From: Roseobacter sp. HKCCD6576-2
Lineage (GTDB): Bacteria > Pseudomonadota > Alphaproteobacteria > Rhodobacterales > Rhodobacteraceae
Direction: 5' to 3'
DNA: 64,000 nt
Assembly: GCF_013179285.1 (NCBI RefSeq)
Contig: NZ_WVNW01000001.1
Span: 124,001 to 188,000 of the forward strand
Both the position numbers and the translations under genes were made by a program. Shown here one piece after another: positions 9,254 to 17,399 of the stretch; the first letter of the stretch is position 1, and each line of letters opens with the position of its first letter. The notes under the pieces are model-generated. The model was not told the origin of the DNA. It was given only the letters and a program-made list of their open reading frames with translations, and searched no databases.

Positions 9254-11112
9254 TTGCGCGGCTGCAACCGGTTCTGACCTGGCTGGGTGACCTGATCGAC
9301 GGGTTCAAGCCGGCCGAAACACCGCCGCCGCAGACGCTCTGGGCATTCTTCCGATGGTGCCTTGCTGGGTCATGGCCCGTGATCTTGCTTGCCACGCTGG
9401 CCTCGGCGCTGGCCGGGACGCTGGAGGTGTTCAGCGCCCTGCTGCTTGGCATGATCGTTGATAGCGCGGTCGAAAGTGCCGCGCCGCTGACCTATTTCGC
9501 CGAGAACTGGGGTCTGATCCTGGGCTTCGTGGCGTTCTTCCTCCTACTGCGCCCCATGATCTTTGGCGCGAGCGCGGCGTTTAACGGCATCGTTCTGCCG
9601 CCCAACATCTACCCGTTGGTGCAAAGCCGCTTGCATCGTTGGTCGCTTGGTCATGCGGTCAGCTTCTTCGACAATGATTTCGCCGGCCGGATTGCTCAGA
9701 AGCAGATGCAGACGGCCCAAGCGCTGACCAATGTGGTGGGCGAGGTGATCAACGCGATTGCGTTCGCGCTGGCCTCGATGATTGGGTCGGTTCTGATGCT
9801 TGCCGTCATCGACTGGCGGATCGCTTTGGCGCTTTTGGCCTGGCTTGGTCTCTATTTCTGGATGATCGGCTGGTTTTTGCCTCGCATCCGTAAACGGTCC
9901 GCCGCCCGGGCTGGCGCGCGGGCGATGGTCACGGGGCAGGTCGTCGACACGATCACCAATATCAAGACGGTCAAGCTGTTCGGTCACACCCGGCATGAGG
10001 ATAGCGCGGCGATTGGCGCGATGGAGGTCCTGCGGGATCGCTCGCTCGAGTTTGGCTATCTCTCCACCGGGTTCCGTTTCGCGCTGATGACGGTGGCGGG
10101 GCTTCTGCCGGTGGTCTTGATCCTCGGGGCGGTTCTGCTTTGGCGTCAGGGGATCGCCAGCCCGGGCGATATCGTGGCGACCGGTGCCATTGCGATGCGG
10201 ATCGCGCAGATGACGGGCTGGGTCAGCTTCACGCTGATGGGCATCTACGCCAATGTCGGTGAGATCGAGGATGGGATGCGAACCCTGACCCCGCCGCATA
10301 CCCTGATCGATGACGAGAGCGCGTTGGAGTTGGAGCGTGCGAAAGGCAAGATCACGTTTGAGGCTGTGAGCTTCGCGTATGGTCGCGAGTTGGGTGGCAT
10401 CGAGGATCTGTCACTGGTGGTCGAGCCGGGCGAGAAACTCGGCATCGTCGGCGCCTCGGGGGCCGGGAAGTCGACATTGGTTGCCTTGCTGCTCAGGCTC
10501 TATGATGCGGAGAAGGGTCGCATTTTTCTGGATGCATGTGATGTGCGGGAACTGACCCAGGAAAGCCTCAGACGGCAGATCGGGATGGTCACGCAGGAAA
10601 CCGCGATGTTCAACCGCTCCGCCCGGGACAACATCCTTTATGGTCGCCCCGGCGCGTCGGAGGAAGAGATGCTGGCCGCGGCGCGGCGGGCGGAAGCCGA
10701 CGACTTCATCAAAGATTTGGAAGATCACACGGGCCGCAAAGGCTATGATGCGCATCTTGGTGAACGTGGCGTGAAACTTTCCGGCGGGCAACGCCAACGG
10801 ATTGCCCTGGCCCGGGCCTTTTTGAAAGATGCTCCGGTTTTGGTTCTGGACGAGGCGACAAGCGCCCTCGACAGCGAAGTCGAGGCCGCCATTCAGACCG
10901 CCTTGGCCGATGTGATGGAGGGCAAAACCGTGATTGCGATTGCCCACCGGCTTTCGACCATTGCGCGGATGGATCGGATCGTCGTCATGGATCAGGGTCG
11001 GATTGTCGAAGAAGGCAGTCACGTTGACCTGCTGGCGCAGGACGGGCTTTATGCGCGCTATTGGAACCGGCAATCGGGCGGGTTCATTGGCGTGAAAGAA
11101 GCCGCGGAATGA
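9250..11112 (+). CDS. ABC half-exporter, fused membrane and ATPase domains (2)
   Basis: The 620-residue protein has the same architecture as its upstream neighbour and is clearly its paralogue (shared FFDNDFAGRI, TNI.TVKLF and NILYGRP stretches). Walker A (GASGAGKS near 401-408), LSGGQRQR, LVLDEATSALD and IAHRLST are intact, so both ATP sites of the presumed heterodimer should be catalytic. It is translationally coupled on both sides: ATGA overlap with the first half-exporter and with the downstream VOC gene. No substrate can be assigned from sequence. Confidence 0.9.
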   Translation: MIARLQPVLTWLGDLIDGFKPAETPPPQTLWAFFRWCLAGSWPVILLATLASALAGTLEVFSALLLGMIVDSAVESAAPLTYFAENWGLILGFVAFFLLLRPMIFGASAAFNGIVLPPNIYPLVQSRLHRWSLGHAVSFFDNDFAGRIAQKQMQTAQALTNVVGEVINAIAFALASMIGSVLMLAVIDWRIALALLAWLGLYFWMIGWFLPRIRKRSAARAGARAMVTGQVVDTITNIKTVKLFGHTRHEDSAAIGAMEVLRDRSLEFGYLSTGFRFALMTVAGLLPVVLILGAVLLWRQGIASPGDIVATGAIAMRIAQMTGWVSFTLMGIYANVGEIEDGMRTLTPPHTLIDDESALELERAKGKITFEAVSFAYGRELGGIEDLSLVVEPGEKLGIVGASGAGKSTLVALLLRLYDAEKGRIFLDACDVRELTQESLRRQIGMVTQETAMFNRSARDNILYGRPGASEEEMLAAARRAEADDFIKDLEDHTGRKGYDAHLGERGVKLSGGQRQRIALARAFLKDAPVLVLDEATSALDSEVEAAIQTALADVMEGKTVIAIAHRLSTIARMDRIVVMDQGRIVEEGSHVDLLAQDGLYARYWNRQSGGFIGVKEAAE

Positions 11113-11543
11113 GCGACGAGATGGGCCTGGAGACGGTTCCCGCCGAGGTTTTTGGGCGCAGCCTGTCCGGCATTGGTGTCAACCTGCTGAGCCCGGATGT
11201 GCGCGCCTTGGCCGCGATGATGGTCGAGGTGTTTGGCCTGAGCGTGCATCGCCTCTCGGATGATTTTGCGATTTTGCGGCACGGCGACATGATGATGCAG
11301 ATCCACGCGGATGGCACCTATGGCGCGCACCCGCTTCTGGGGGTTGTACCGGAAAGCCCGCCGCGGGGAGGCGGATTGCAGGTGTATTTGTTTGATATCG
11401 ATCCAGATTCGGCGGTCGCGCGAGCTGAGGCGGCCGGCTACATAGTGTTGGAGCCGGTCGCCGATAAACCTCACGGGTTGCGGGAGGCGACGATCCTCAG
11501 CCCTGAGGGCTATGCATTCAGCCCGGCTATTTCCAGCGCGTGA
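11109..11543 (+). CDS. VOC (glyoxalase/bleomycin-resistance fold) protein
   Basis: This 144-residue protein fits a vicinal-oxygen-chelate fold: repeated beta-alpha-beta units, a DIDPDSAVARAEAAGY segment and a C-terminal ATILSPEGYAF close to the usual DPxG turn. It has few conserved metal ligands, so it may bind a ligand rather than act as an enzyme. The ATG at 11109 overlaps the preceding ABC gene as ATGA, suggesting a role linked to that exporter. The 3' end precedes the RNA methyltransferase gene by 4 bp. Function is not assigned. Confidence 0.7.
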   Translation: MSDEMGLETVPAEVFGRSLSGIGVNLLSPDVRALAAMMVEVFGLSVHRLSDDFAILRHGDMMMQIHADGTYGAHPLLGVVPESPPRGGGLQVYLFDIDPDSAVARAEAAGYIVLEPVADKPHGLREATILSPEGYAFSPAISSA

Positions 11544-11547
11544 CGAC

Positions 11548-12801
11548 ATGACCGGTCCTTTCGAAACCACAATCGACCGTCTCGGTCACAAGGGGGACGG
11601 CGTCGCAGCGGGGCCGATCTTTGTGCCGATGGCCTTGCCGGGCGAGACGGTGTCGGGCCAGTTGCAGGGCGACCGGTTGGACGATGTGCGGATCGTGACG
11701 CCTTCCTCTGCTCGGGTCAGTGCGCCTTGCCCCCATTACCGAAGCTGCGGCGGTTGTTCTTTGCAACATGCGTCGGATGGATTGGTCGCGGATTGGAAGC
11801 AAGAGGTTGTGACAAGCGCGCTGGCGGCGCACGGTTTGACCGCTGAGATGCGCCCGATCCATACGTCGCCGCCGCGCACCCGCCGCCGCGCCACGCTGGC
11901 CGGAACCCGCACCAAGAAAGGGGCTTTGGTCGGGTTTCATGCCCGTCGATCTGACACTATCGTGCCGATTAGAGACTGTTTGGTTCTCCATCCAGACCTG
12001 ATGCAGGTTCTTCCGACCCTGGAAGAGATCACCCGGCTTGGCGGGTCCCGCAGCGCCATATTGAGCTTCACGCTGACCCGGTCCGACGCCGGGATCGATT
12101 GCGCCGTCGCCGGTGGGAAGCCGCTTGATGAAGCCCTGCGTATGGGATTGCCGAAATACACCGATCGATTTGCGCGGTTGAGCTGGGACGATGAAACCGT
12201 CTTTACCGTTGCCGCCCCAAGCCAGCGCTTTGGCGCCGCGCATGTGACGCCACCGCCTGGCGCATTCCTGCAAGCGACGGAGGATGGCGAGGCGGCCCTA
12301 TGCGCCGCGATCAAAGACGCCGTCGGGCCAGCCAATAACATCGCCGATCTTTTCGCCGGTTGCGGCACATTCTCCCTGCCATTGGCGGAGGGTGCTGCAA
12401 TCCATGCGGCGGAAGGGGAGGCCGACATGATTGCCGCGCTGGATCATGGCCTGCGCCACGCGACAGGTTTGAAACAGGTCACGACCGAGACACGGGACCT
12501 GTTCCGTCGCCCGCTTTTGCCCGATGAGCTGGCGCGATTTGATGCGGTGGTGATCGACCCACCCCGCGCAGGCGCCGAGGCGCAAGTGGCCGAAATTGCC
12601 AGAGCGCAGGTGCCGCGCATCGCGATGGTATCCTGCAACCCGGTGACATTTGCGCGCGATGCAAAAATACTAACCGATGCCGGCTATCGCCTGAATTGGG
12701 TGCAAGTGGTCGATCAGTTCCGCTGGAGCCCGCATGTGGAGCTTGCCGCCAGCCTGACCTTGCCCCATATCGAGCCGGAACCCACGAAGAGGCGAGCATG
12801 A
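11548..12801 (+). CDS. TRAM/Fe-S class I RNA (uracil-5-)methyltransferase, RlmD type
   Basis: A SAM-dependent m5U RNA methyltransferase of the TrmA/RlmD family, 417 residues. An N-terminal TRAM-like segment is followed by the iron-sulfur motif C61-x5-C67-GG-C70, typical of 23S rRNA U1939 or U747 enzymes. The SAM-binding part includes NIADLFAGCGTFSLPLA, then VIDPPRAGAE and the catalytic-cysteine motif VSCNPVTFARD. The start ATG at 11548 gives MTGPFETTIDRLGHKGDGVA, as in relatives; an earlier in-frame ATG overlaps the VOC gene. Its stop overlaps the channel gene as ATGA. Confidence 0.88.
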   Translation: MTGPFETTIDRLGHKGDGVAAGPIFVPMALPGETVSGQLQGDRLDDVRIVTPSSARVSAPCPHYRSCGGCSLQHASDGLVADWKQEVVTSALAAHGLTAEMRPIHTSPPRTRRRATLAGTRTKKGALVGFHARRSDTIVPIRDCLVLHPDLMQVLPTLEEITRLGGSRSAILSFTLTRSDAGIDCAVAGGKPLDEALRMGLPKYTDRFARLSWDDETVFTVAAPSQRFGAAHVTPPPGAFLQATEDGEAALCAAIKDAVGPANNIADLFAGCGTFSLPLAEGAAIHAAEGEADMIAALDHGLRHATGLKQVTTETRDLFRRPLLPDELARFDAVVIDPPRAGAEAQVAEIARAQVPRIAMVSCNPVTFARDAKILTDAGYRLNWVQVVDQFRWSPHVELAASLTLPHIEPEPTKRRA

Positions 12802-13583
12802 CACGGGCAAAATTGGCGGATTGGCTGGACACGCCGCAGGTGCGGTTCGGGATCATCGGCGTGATCATTTTCAACGCGATCCTGCTAGGGATGGAGACGT
12901 CACCCACACTGATGGGGATAGCCGGGCCGCTGATCTTGACCCTTGATCGGATCTGTCTGGGCATCTTTGTCGTTGAGATCATCCTGAAACTCATCGCCCA
13001 TCGACTGGCCTTCTTCCGATCTGGCTGGAACATCTTCGACTTCGCGATCGTGGGGATTGCGCTGCTTCCGGTCACGCAAGGCCTCTCGGTCCTTCGGGCG
13101 CTTCGCATCTTACGGGTGCTGCGCGTGATTTCGGTTGCGCCGCGCCTGCGTCGGGTGGTCGAGGGGTTTGTGACCGCCCTGCCCGGTATGGGCAGTGTGT
13201 TCCTTCTCATGGCGATCATCTTCTATATCGGCGCGGTGATGGCCACGAAGCTTTTCGGCGCCTCCTTCCCCGAATGGTTCGGCACGCTTGGCCGCTCGCT
13301 CTATTCACTGTTCCAGATCATGACGCTGGAAAGCTGGTCGATGGGAATCGTGCGGCCGGTGTTGGAGGTTTACCAATACGCTTGGGTGTTCTTCGTGCCG
13401 TTCATCATGATGACGACCTTCGCGGTGGTGAACCTGCTGGTCGGCCTGATCGTCAACTCAATGCAAGACGCCCATGCGGAGGAAACCAACGCCGCGACAG
13501 ATGCCTATCGCGACGAGGTATTGGCCCGACTCGAAGCCATTGAGGCCCGCCTTCAGGAACGCGAGCGCAGCCGCCCCGATTAG
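12798..13583 (+). CDS. bacterial voltage-gated sodium channel (NavBac type)
   Basis: A 261-residue single-domain six-helix cation channel that would assemble as a tetramer in the inner membrane. The voltage sensor S4 shows arginines every third residue (R100, R103, R106, R109). The pore loop carries TLESWSM at 176-182, the selectivity filter known from NavAb-type sodium channels. A C-terminal helical tail (about 227-258, rich in E/R/A heptads) matches the coiled-coil bundle of these channels. The ATG overlaps the methyltransferase stop. The 3' end overlaps the convergent SDR gene by four bases. Sodium selectivity is inferred from the filter. Confidence 0.9.
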   Translation: MTRAKLADWLDTPQVRFGIIGVIIFNAILLGMETSPTLMGIAGPLILTLDRICLGIFVVEIILKLIAHRLAFFRSGWNIFDFAIVGIALLPVTQGLSVLRALRILRVLRVISVAPRLRRVVEGFVTALPGMGSVFLLMAIIFYIGAVMATKLFGASFPEWFGTLGRSLYSLFQIMTLESWSMGIVRPVLEVYQYAWVFFVPFIMMTTFAVVNLLVGLIVNSMQDAHAEETNAATDAYRDEVLARLEAIEARLQERERSRPD

Positions 13584-14347
13584 GAGCGGATGGACCCGCC
13601 ATCAATCCGAACCCGGCTTCCCGTGACGTAGGAGGCCCGTTCGGAGGCGAGAAACACCACCATATCGGCGAATTCCGACGGCTTGCCATAGCGGCCCATC
13701 GGGATGCTCGCCGCCGAGGCGGTTTTGACCTCGTCCACCGGTTTGCCCGTGCGTTTGGCGGCGGCGGCGTCCAGTTCATCCACGCGGTCCGTATGAATGC
13801 GGCCAGGTAGAACGACATTCACGGTCACGCCGTCCGACGCCACCTCTGAAGCCAAGGTCTTGGCCCAACCCACGACCGCAGAGCGGATGCCGTTTGACAG
13901 GGCCAGATTGGGGATCGGTTGCTCGACGCCCGAAGAGGTGATGCAGATGATCCGGCCCCAACCGCGCTCTCGCATGCCAGGAAGGAGCTGTGCCGAGAGA
14001 TCAAAGATATTGGCCGCCATCGCCTCGAATTGCGCAATCCAAGCGGCGCGCTCGGCGGTTGCGGCCGGGCCAGGGGCGGGGCCGCCGGAATTCGTGACCA
14101 GGATGTCGACGCCACCATCTGCCAGAAGGGTCTCAGCCAACGCGCTGACGCTGGCATGATCGGTCAGGTCGAGCGCCATCGGTGTGACATTGGGCATGTC
14201 GGTGGACCAATCGGCAATCTTGTCGGTGCTCCGCGCGGCAGCAAAGACCTGCGCCCCTTCGGCGGCCAAACCTTCGGCAATCGCGCGGCCAAGACCCCGA
14301 CTCGCGCCCAAAACCAAAGCCCGTTTGCCCGTTATCCCAAGCTCCAT
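13580..14347 (-). CDS. SDR-family oxidoreductase with atypical catalytic motif
   Basis: The 255-residue protein is a short-chain dehydrogenase with the nucleotide-binding GASRGLG (14-20), the NSGGP turn (86-90) and a C-terminal SYVTGSRVRIDGG. The serine pair at 138-139 is present, but the usual catalytic YxxxK seems to be replaced by SNGIR at 151-155. A subgroup of SDR proteins shares this change, and its chemistry is unclear. The ATG at 14347 overlaps the DapA-like stop in TGATG. It is the last gene of the catabolic operon and probably acts on a carbonyl intermediate of that pathway. Confidence 0.85.
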   Translation of the reverse strand: MELGITGKRALVLGASRGLGRAIAEGLAAEGAQVFAAARSTDKIADWSTDMPNVTPMALDLTDHASVSALAETLLADGGVDILVTNSGGPAPGPAATAERAAWIAQFEAMAANIFDLSAQLLPGMRERGWGRIICITSSGVEQPIPNLALSNGIRSAVVGWAKTLASEVASDGVTVNVVLPGRIHTDRVDELDAAAAKRTGKPVDEVKTASAASIPMGRYGKPSEFADMVVFLASERASYVTGSRVRIDGGSIRS

Positions 14348-15270
14348 CACCCAATCTCCTTCAAGCGTTTTTCTTGTCTTTCGATCAACCGATCTACCTC
14401 GGCCCGCGCCGCATCGCTCAGCGCGGCTCCGGGGCGGCGCAGCGTCGGATGCGCAATCACCCCCCGTTTCGCCAGCACATATTTCCGCACCGCGAGGCCC
14501 GCGCCGGGTTGCTGCTCATAGCGCGCCAGCGGTAGGTAAGCGTCGAAGATATCTTGCCCCCGATCCGGGTTTCCGGCCTCGTGATGCCGCACGACATCAA
14601 TCATCATCTCGGGGTAGCCAAATCCCGTCATCGCGCCATCCGCTCCGCGGGCCATTTCCTCGGGGAGGAACATCCCGCCATTGCCACAGAGAATGGAAAT
14701 GCGGCGGGACAGCGGCCCCTCGGCCCGCAGTGCCGAGATCTTCTCAAGCCCTGGCCAATCTTCATGTTTCAGACAGACGCATGTCGGTAGCTCATCGACG
14801 ATCCGCTTGATGACTGTGACGGGCATATGCACGCCGGTGACCAGCGGGAAATCCTGCAAGACAAAGGGGGTCTCGCCGATGAAATCCGCCGCCTGGTGAT
14901 AATATCCGACAATCTGATCATCGGTTTTCAAACTGCCGGGCGGCGCGATCATCACCCCGGCGGCCCCGTCATCCATGACCATTGCGCTCAAGGTCTGCAT
15001 CTGCGCGAAACCTGGGGAGGAGACACCGACCACCACCGGCACCCGTCCGGCGACGCGCGCGAGAATGCGCCGGACGACCAGACGCGACTCCTCAACCGTG
15101 AGCTTGGGCGCCTCGCCCATCATGCCCAGGACGGTTAGACCGGTTGCCCCGGCCTCAAGGTAGAAATCCACCATCCGGTCGGTGCTGTCCAAATCCAAGC
15201 TGCCATCGGGCAGAAACGGCGTGACGGCGATCACATAGACGCCGCGCGCGTCTTCGGTCAGGTGAGTCAT
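14347..15270 (-). CDS. DapA/DHDPS-superfamily lyase with divergent active site
   Basis: A 307-residue member of the dihydrodipicolinate synthase/N-acetylneuraminate lyase superfamily (TIM barrel, Schiff-base aldolases). The Schiff-base lysine is visible as K168 in CLKHED. Two canonical DapA features are missing: the GTTGE carboxylate-binding loop reads GMMGE (49-53), and the catalytic tyrosine of YNVPxRTG falls on Q139 in LQDFPLVTG. It is therefore unlikely to be the lysine-biosynthetic enzyme. The gene sits between racemase and SDR genes in the hydantoinase locus and may cleave or hydrate a keto acid formed there. Substrate unknown. Confidence 0.86.
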   Translation of the reverse strand: MTHLTEDARGVYVIAVTPFLPDGSLDLDSTDRMVDFYLEAGATGLTVLGMMGEAPKLTVEESRLVVRRILARVAGRVPVVVGVSSPGFAQMQTLSAMVMDDGAAGVMIAPPGSLKTDDQIVGYYHQAADFIGETPFVLQDFPLVTGVHMPVTVIKRIVDELPTCVCLKHEDWPGLEKISALRAEGPLSRRISILCGNGGMFLPEEMARGADGAMTGFGYPEMMIDVVRHHEAGNPDRGQDIFDAYLPLARYEQQPGAGLAVRKYVLAKRGVIAHPTLRRPGAALSDAARAEVDRLIERQEKRLKEIG

Positions 15271-15285
15271 GGCAGATGTCCTTCT

Positions 15286-15948
15286 TTACGTATCCGTCGC
15301 GGCCAGGGCGACACGGCCAATGGCCATTGCGGCGGCGGCTTGGCAGGGTTCGACAACGGGCAAGCCGATGGCTTGTGACAAGCGGCGGCGATAGGCCGTC
15401 ATACCCGCGCAGCCGAGGATCAGAACATCTGCACCGTGCTGATCGCGCAGCGCGCGGCCGACCTCCTTTTGCCGGGCAAAAGTGCGGGCATCATCCTGCA
15501 ACTCGGCAACGCCAAGATCGAGTGGCAGATCTCCGGCCAACCGGTCCATTACGCCCATGGCCCCCAGAAATCGCATATGGCGCGGGATTGAGGTTGGCAG
15601 AATCGACAGAATGCCAAAGCGCTGCCCGAGCGTCATCGCGGTCAGAACGGCGCTTTCAGCGATGCCCAGAACCGGCTTGCGGCTCTGCTCGCGCAGCGCT
15701 GCCATGCCGGGATCGGAGAAACAGGCGATGACAAAGGCCGATGCGTCGTCTTCTAGTGCGGCGGCACGCGCCAAAAGCGGTGCGACCACACCGTCCACAT
15801 GGGCTTGCGTCTCGATCCCGGCGGGGGTGCCGTCTAACTGACTGGCGACAATCGGCACAGGGCTTGCTGCGCGCAGGGGCAGCATCGCGTCGTCAATGCC
15901 ATCGGTCACGGCCTGGCTGCTATTGGGGTTGATGATGTGGATGGTCAC
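15286..15948 (-). CDS. Asp/Glu/hydantoin racemase family protein
   Basis: A 220-residue protein with the hydantoin-racemase opening MTIHIINPNSSQAVTDGI and two candidate catalytic cysteines, C76 (IACFSDPG) and C180 (LGCAGM), as expected for cofactor-independent racemases of the Asp/Glu superfamily. Hydantoin racemases invert 5-substituted hydantoins so that a stereospecific hydantoinase can use both forms. A D-hydantoinase-like gene is present in the same locus, which supports this reading. The start overlaps the amidohydrolase stop as ATGA. Related allantoin racemases or maleate isomerases are alternatives. Confidence 0.85.
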   Translation of the reverse strand: MTIHIINPNSSQAVTDGIDDAMLPLRAASPVPIVASQLDGTPAGIETQAHVDGVVAPLLARAAALEDDASAFVIACFSDPGMAALREQSRKPVLGIAESAVLTAMTLGQRFGILSILPTSIPRHMRFLGAMGVMDRLAGDLPLDLGVAELQDDARTFARQKEVGRALRDQHGADVLILGCAGMTAYRRRLSQAIGLPVVEPCQAAAAMAIGRVALAATDT

Positions 15949-17399
15949 GCGCCACCTCCGTCATAGCGGGTTTGGCCCCAGAACCCTTTGGGGATGCCCA
16001 GCATATCGCGGGCCCCGAGCCGATCGATCATTGCATCAGCCTCCCGTTGTGCATCCGTTAAGACGCGCCCCATGTCGACTTTTGTGGGCGCGCCGTCCCG
16101 CAAAAGCACCTCTCCATCGACCAACACCGTATCCACATCATTGCCATTGGCGAAATAGATCACGCGGAAGGGCTCCATATTCCGCGGGTAAAGATGCGGG
16201 CGCTGCATATCGATCAGGATGGCGTCTGCCTTTTTCCCAACCTCGAGCGAGCCGATCTCGGCCTCCATCCCAAGCGCTCTGGCACCGTCAATCGTCGCCA
16301 TCTCCAGCGTCTTGCCCGGGGGCAGGATGCCAGTGTCTTGGAAATGGCGGCGGTGATAGTGCATCGCTTGTTGCATATGCCGGAACATATCGCCCGACCG
16401 GTCCGGCGCGGTGGCGTCCGAGCCGAGGGCAACCGTCACACCAGCCTCCATCAACTCCACGGCGGGGCAACGGCCCATGACGGAGGCAAGCGCCGAGGGG
16501 TTATGGGCAATCCGCGTATCGGTCTCGGCGCAAAGCGTGATTTCATCCTCGTGCAGGTCGATCGCGTGAGAGAGCAACGCATCCGACCCTAGAAGCCCGA
16601 GGTCTTGCGCCCGCCGGACCGAGCCGCGCCAATGGCCGTCTTGGGTGAAGATAACCCCCGACGCGCGCGACATGGCGCGGACGATCTGCGCCTCGCCGCA
16701 AGCGGTCTCATAATCACCGGGCGACATGTCGCGCTCATGCTCGTCGCGCAGAACGGGATAGAGCAACGCGACCGACAGGCGCCCATCATTGGCCCCATGC
16801 CAGCGGCTCAGAACCTCTTGGCAGGTGGCCAGCTGTTGCTCGAAGGAGACAGGGTGATGCTCAGCCCGGCCATTCGGCAACCAGGTGGCGTAGGTGCGCG
16901 GATGCGGCGCGCGCGTCGGGCCAATCGCCATGACATCGCGGGTGCCGATTTCGGCTACGCCTTCCATATGTGCGGAGGCATAATCTGGACTATCGCTGCG
17001 CATGATCGTGTCGCCGCCGCCCAACAGAGACACACCGCAAGTCACGCCAAAGCGGAGCCGTTCCAACGCGGCCAGCCGCGCCTCGGCGTACCAAAACCCA
17101 GGCGTCGAGCCGGTTGTATAAACCTCGCCGCAGATCTCTTCCCAGACATCGCCCTGGTCCATACCCATGTTTTTGATCAGCCCGTGACCAGCATGGGCAT
17201 GCACGTCGATCAATCCGGGGAGCATAACCTTTCCCGTCGCGTCGATGACCTCTGGGGCGTCATGCGTCACCTCGATCTCTGCCCGGGGGCCAATGGCGGC
17301 AATCCGGCCATCGGTGACCGCCAGCGCGCCGTCGGAAATCACCCGGCGGTCTTGGTCCACGGTGATGATCGTGGCCCCGGTGATCAAAAGATCGGCCAT
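15945..17399 (-). CDS. TrzN/AtzB-like metal-dependent amidohydrolase
   Basis: A 484-residue amidohydrolase-superfamily protein. It starts with a beta-sandwich segment followed by PGLIDVHAHA (metal ligands H67 and H69), then SHAIDLHEDE (H278) and VALGSDATAPDRSG (D328), and ends with the VLVDGEVLLRDG beta strands. Where many relatives have HxxE, the text reads FTQDGH (Q253, H256), reminiscent of triazine hydrolase TrzN, which uses a glutamine ligand. The family deaminates or dechlorinates ring nitrogen compounds. ATG at 17399 overlaps the upstream stop in TGATG. It is co-transcribed with the racemase and transporter genes. Substrate unknown. Confidence 0.87.
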   Translation of the reverse strand: MADLLITGATIITVDQDRRVISDGALAVTDGRIAAIGPRAEIEVTHDAPEVIDATGKVMLPGLIDVHAHAGHGLIKNMGMDQGDVWEEICGEVYTTGSTPGFWYAEARLAALERLRFGVTCGVSLLGGGDTIMRSDSPDYASAHMEGVAEIGTRDVMAIGPTRAPHPRTYATWLPNGRAEHHPVSFEQQLATCQEVLSRWHGANDGRLSVALLYPVLRDEHERDMSPGDYETACGEAQIVRAMSRASGVIFTQDGHWRGSVRRAQDLGLLGSDALLSHAIDLHEDEITLCAETDTRIAHNPSALASVMGRCPAVELMEAGVTVALGSDATAPDRSGDMFRHMQQAMHYHRRHFQDTGILPPGKTLEMATIDGARALGMEAEIGSLEVGKKADAILIDMQRPHLYPRNMEPFRVIYFANGNDVDTVLVDGEVLLRDGAPTKVDMGRVLTDAQREADAMIDRLGARDMLGIPKGFWGQTRYDGGGA

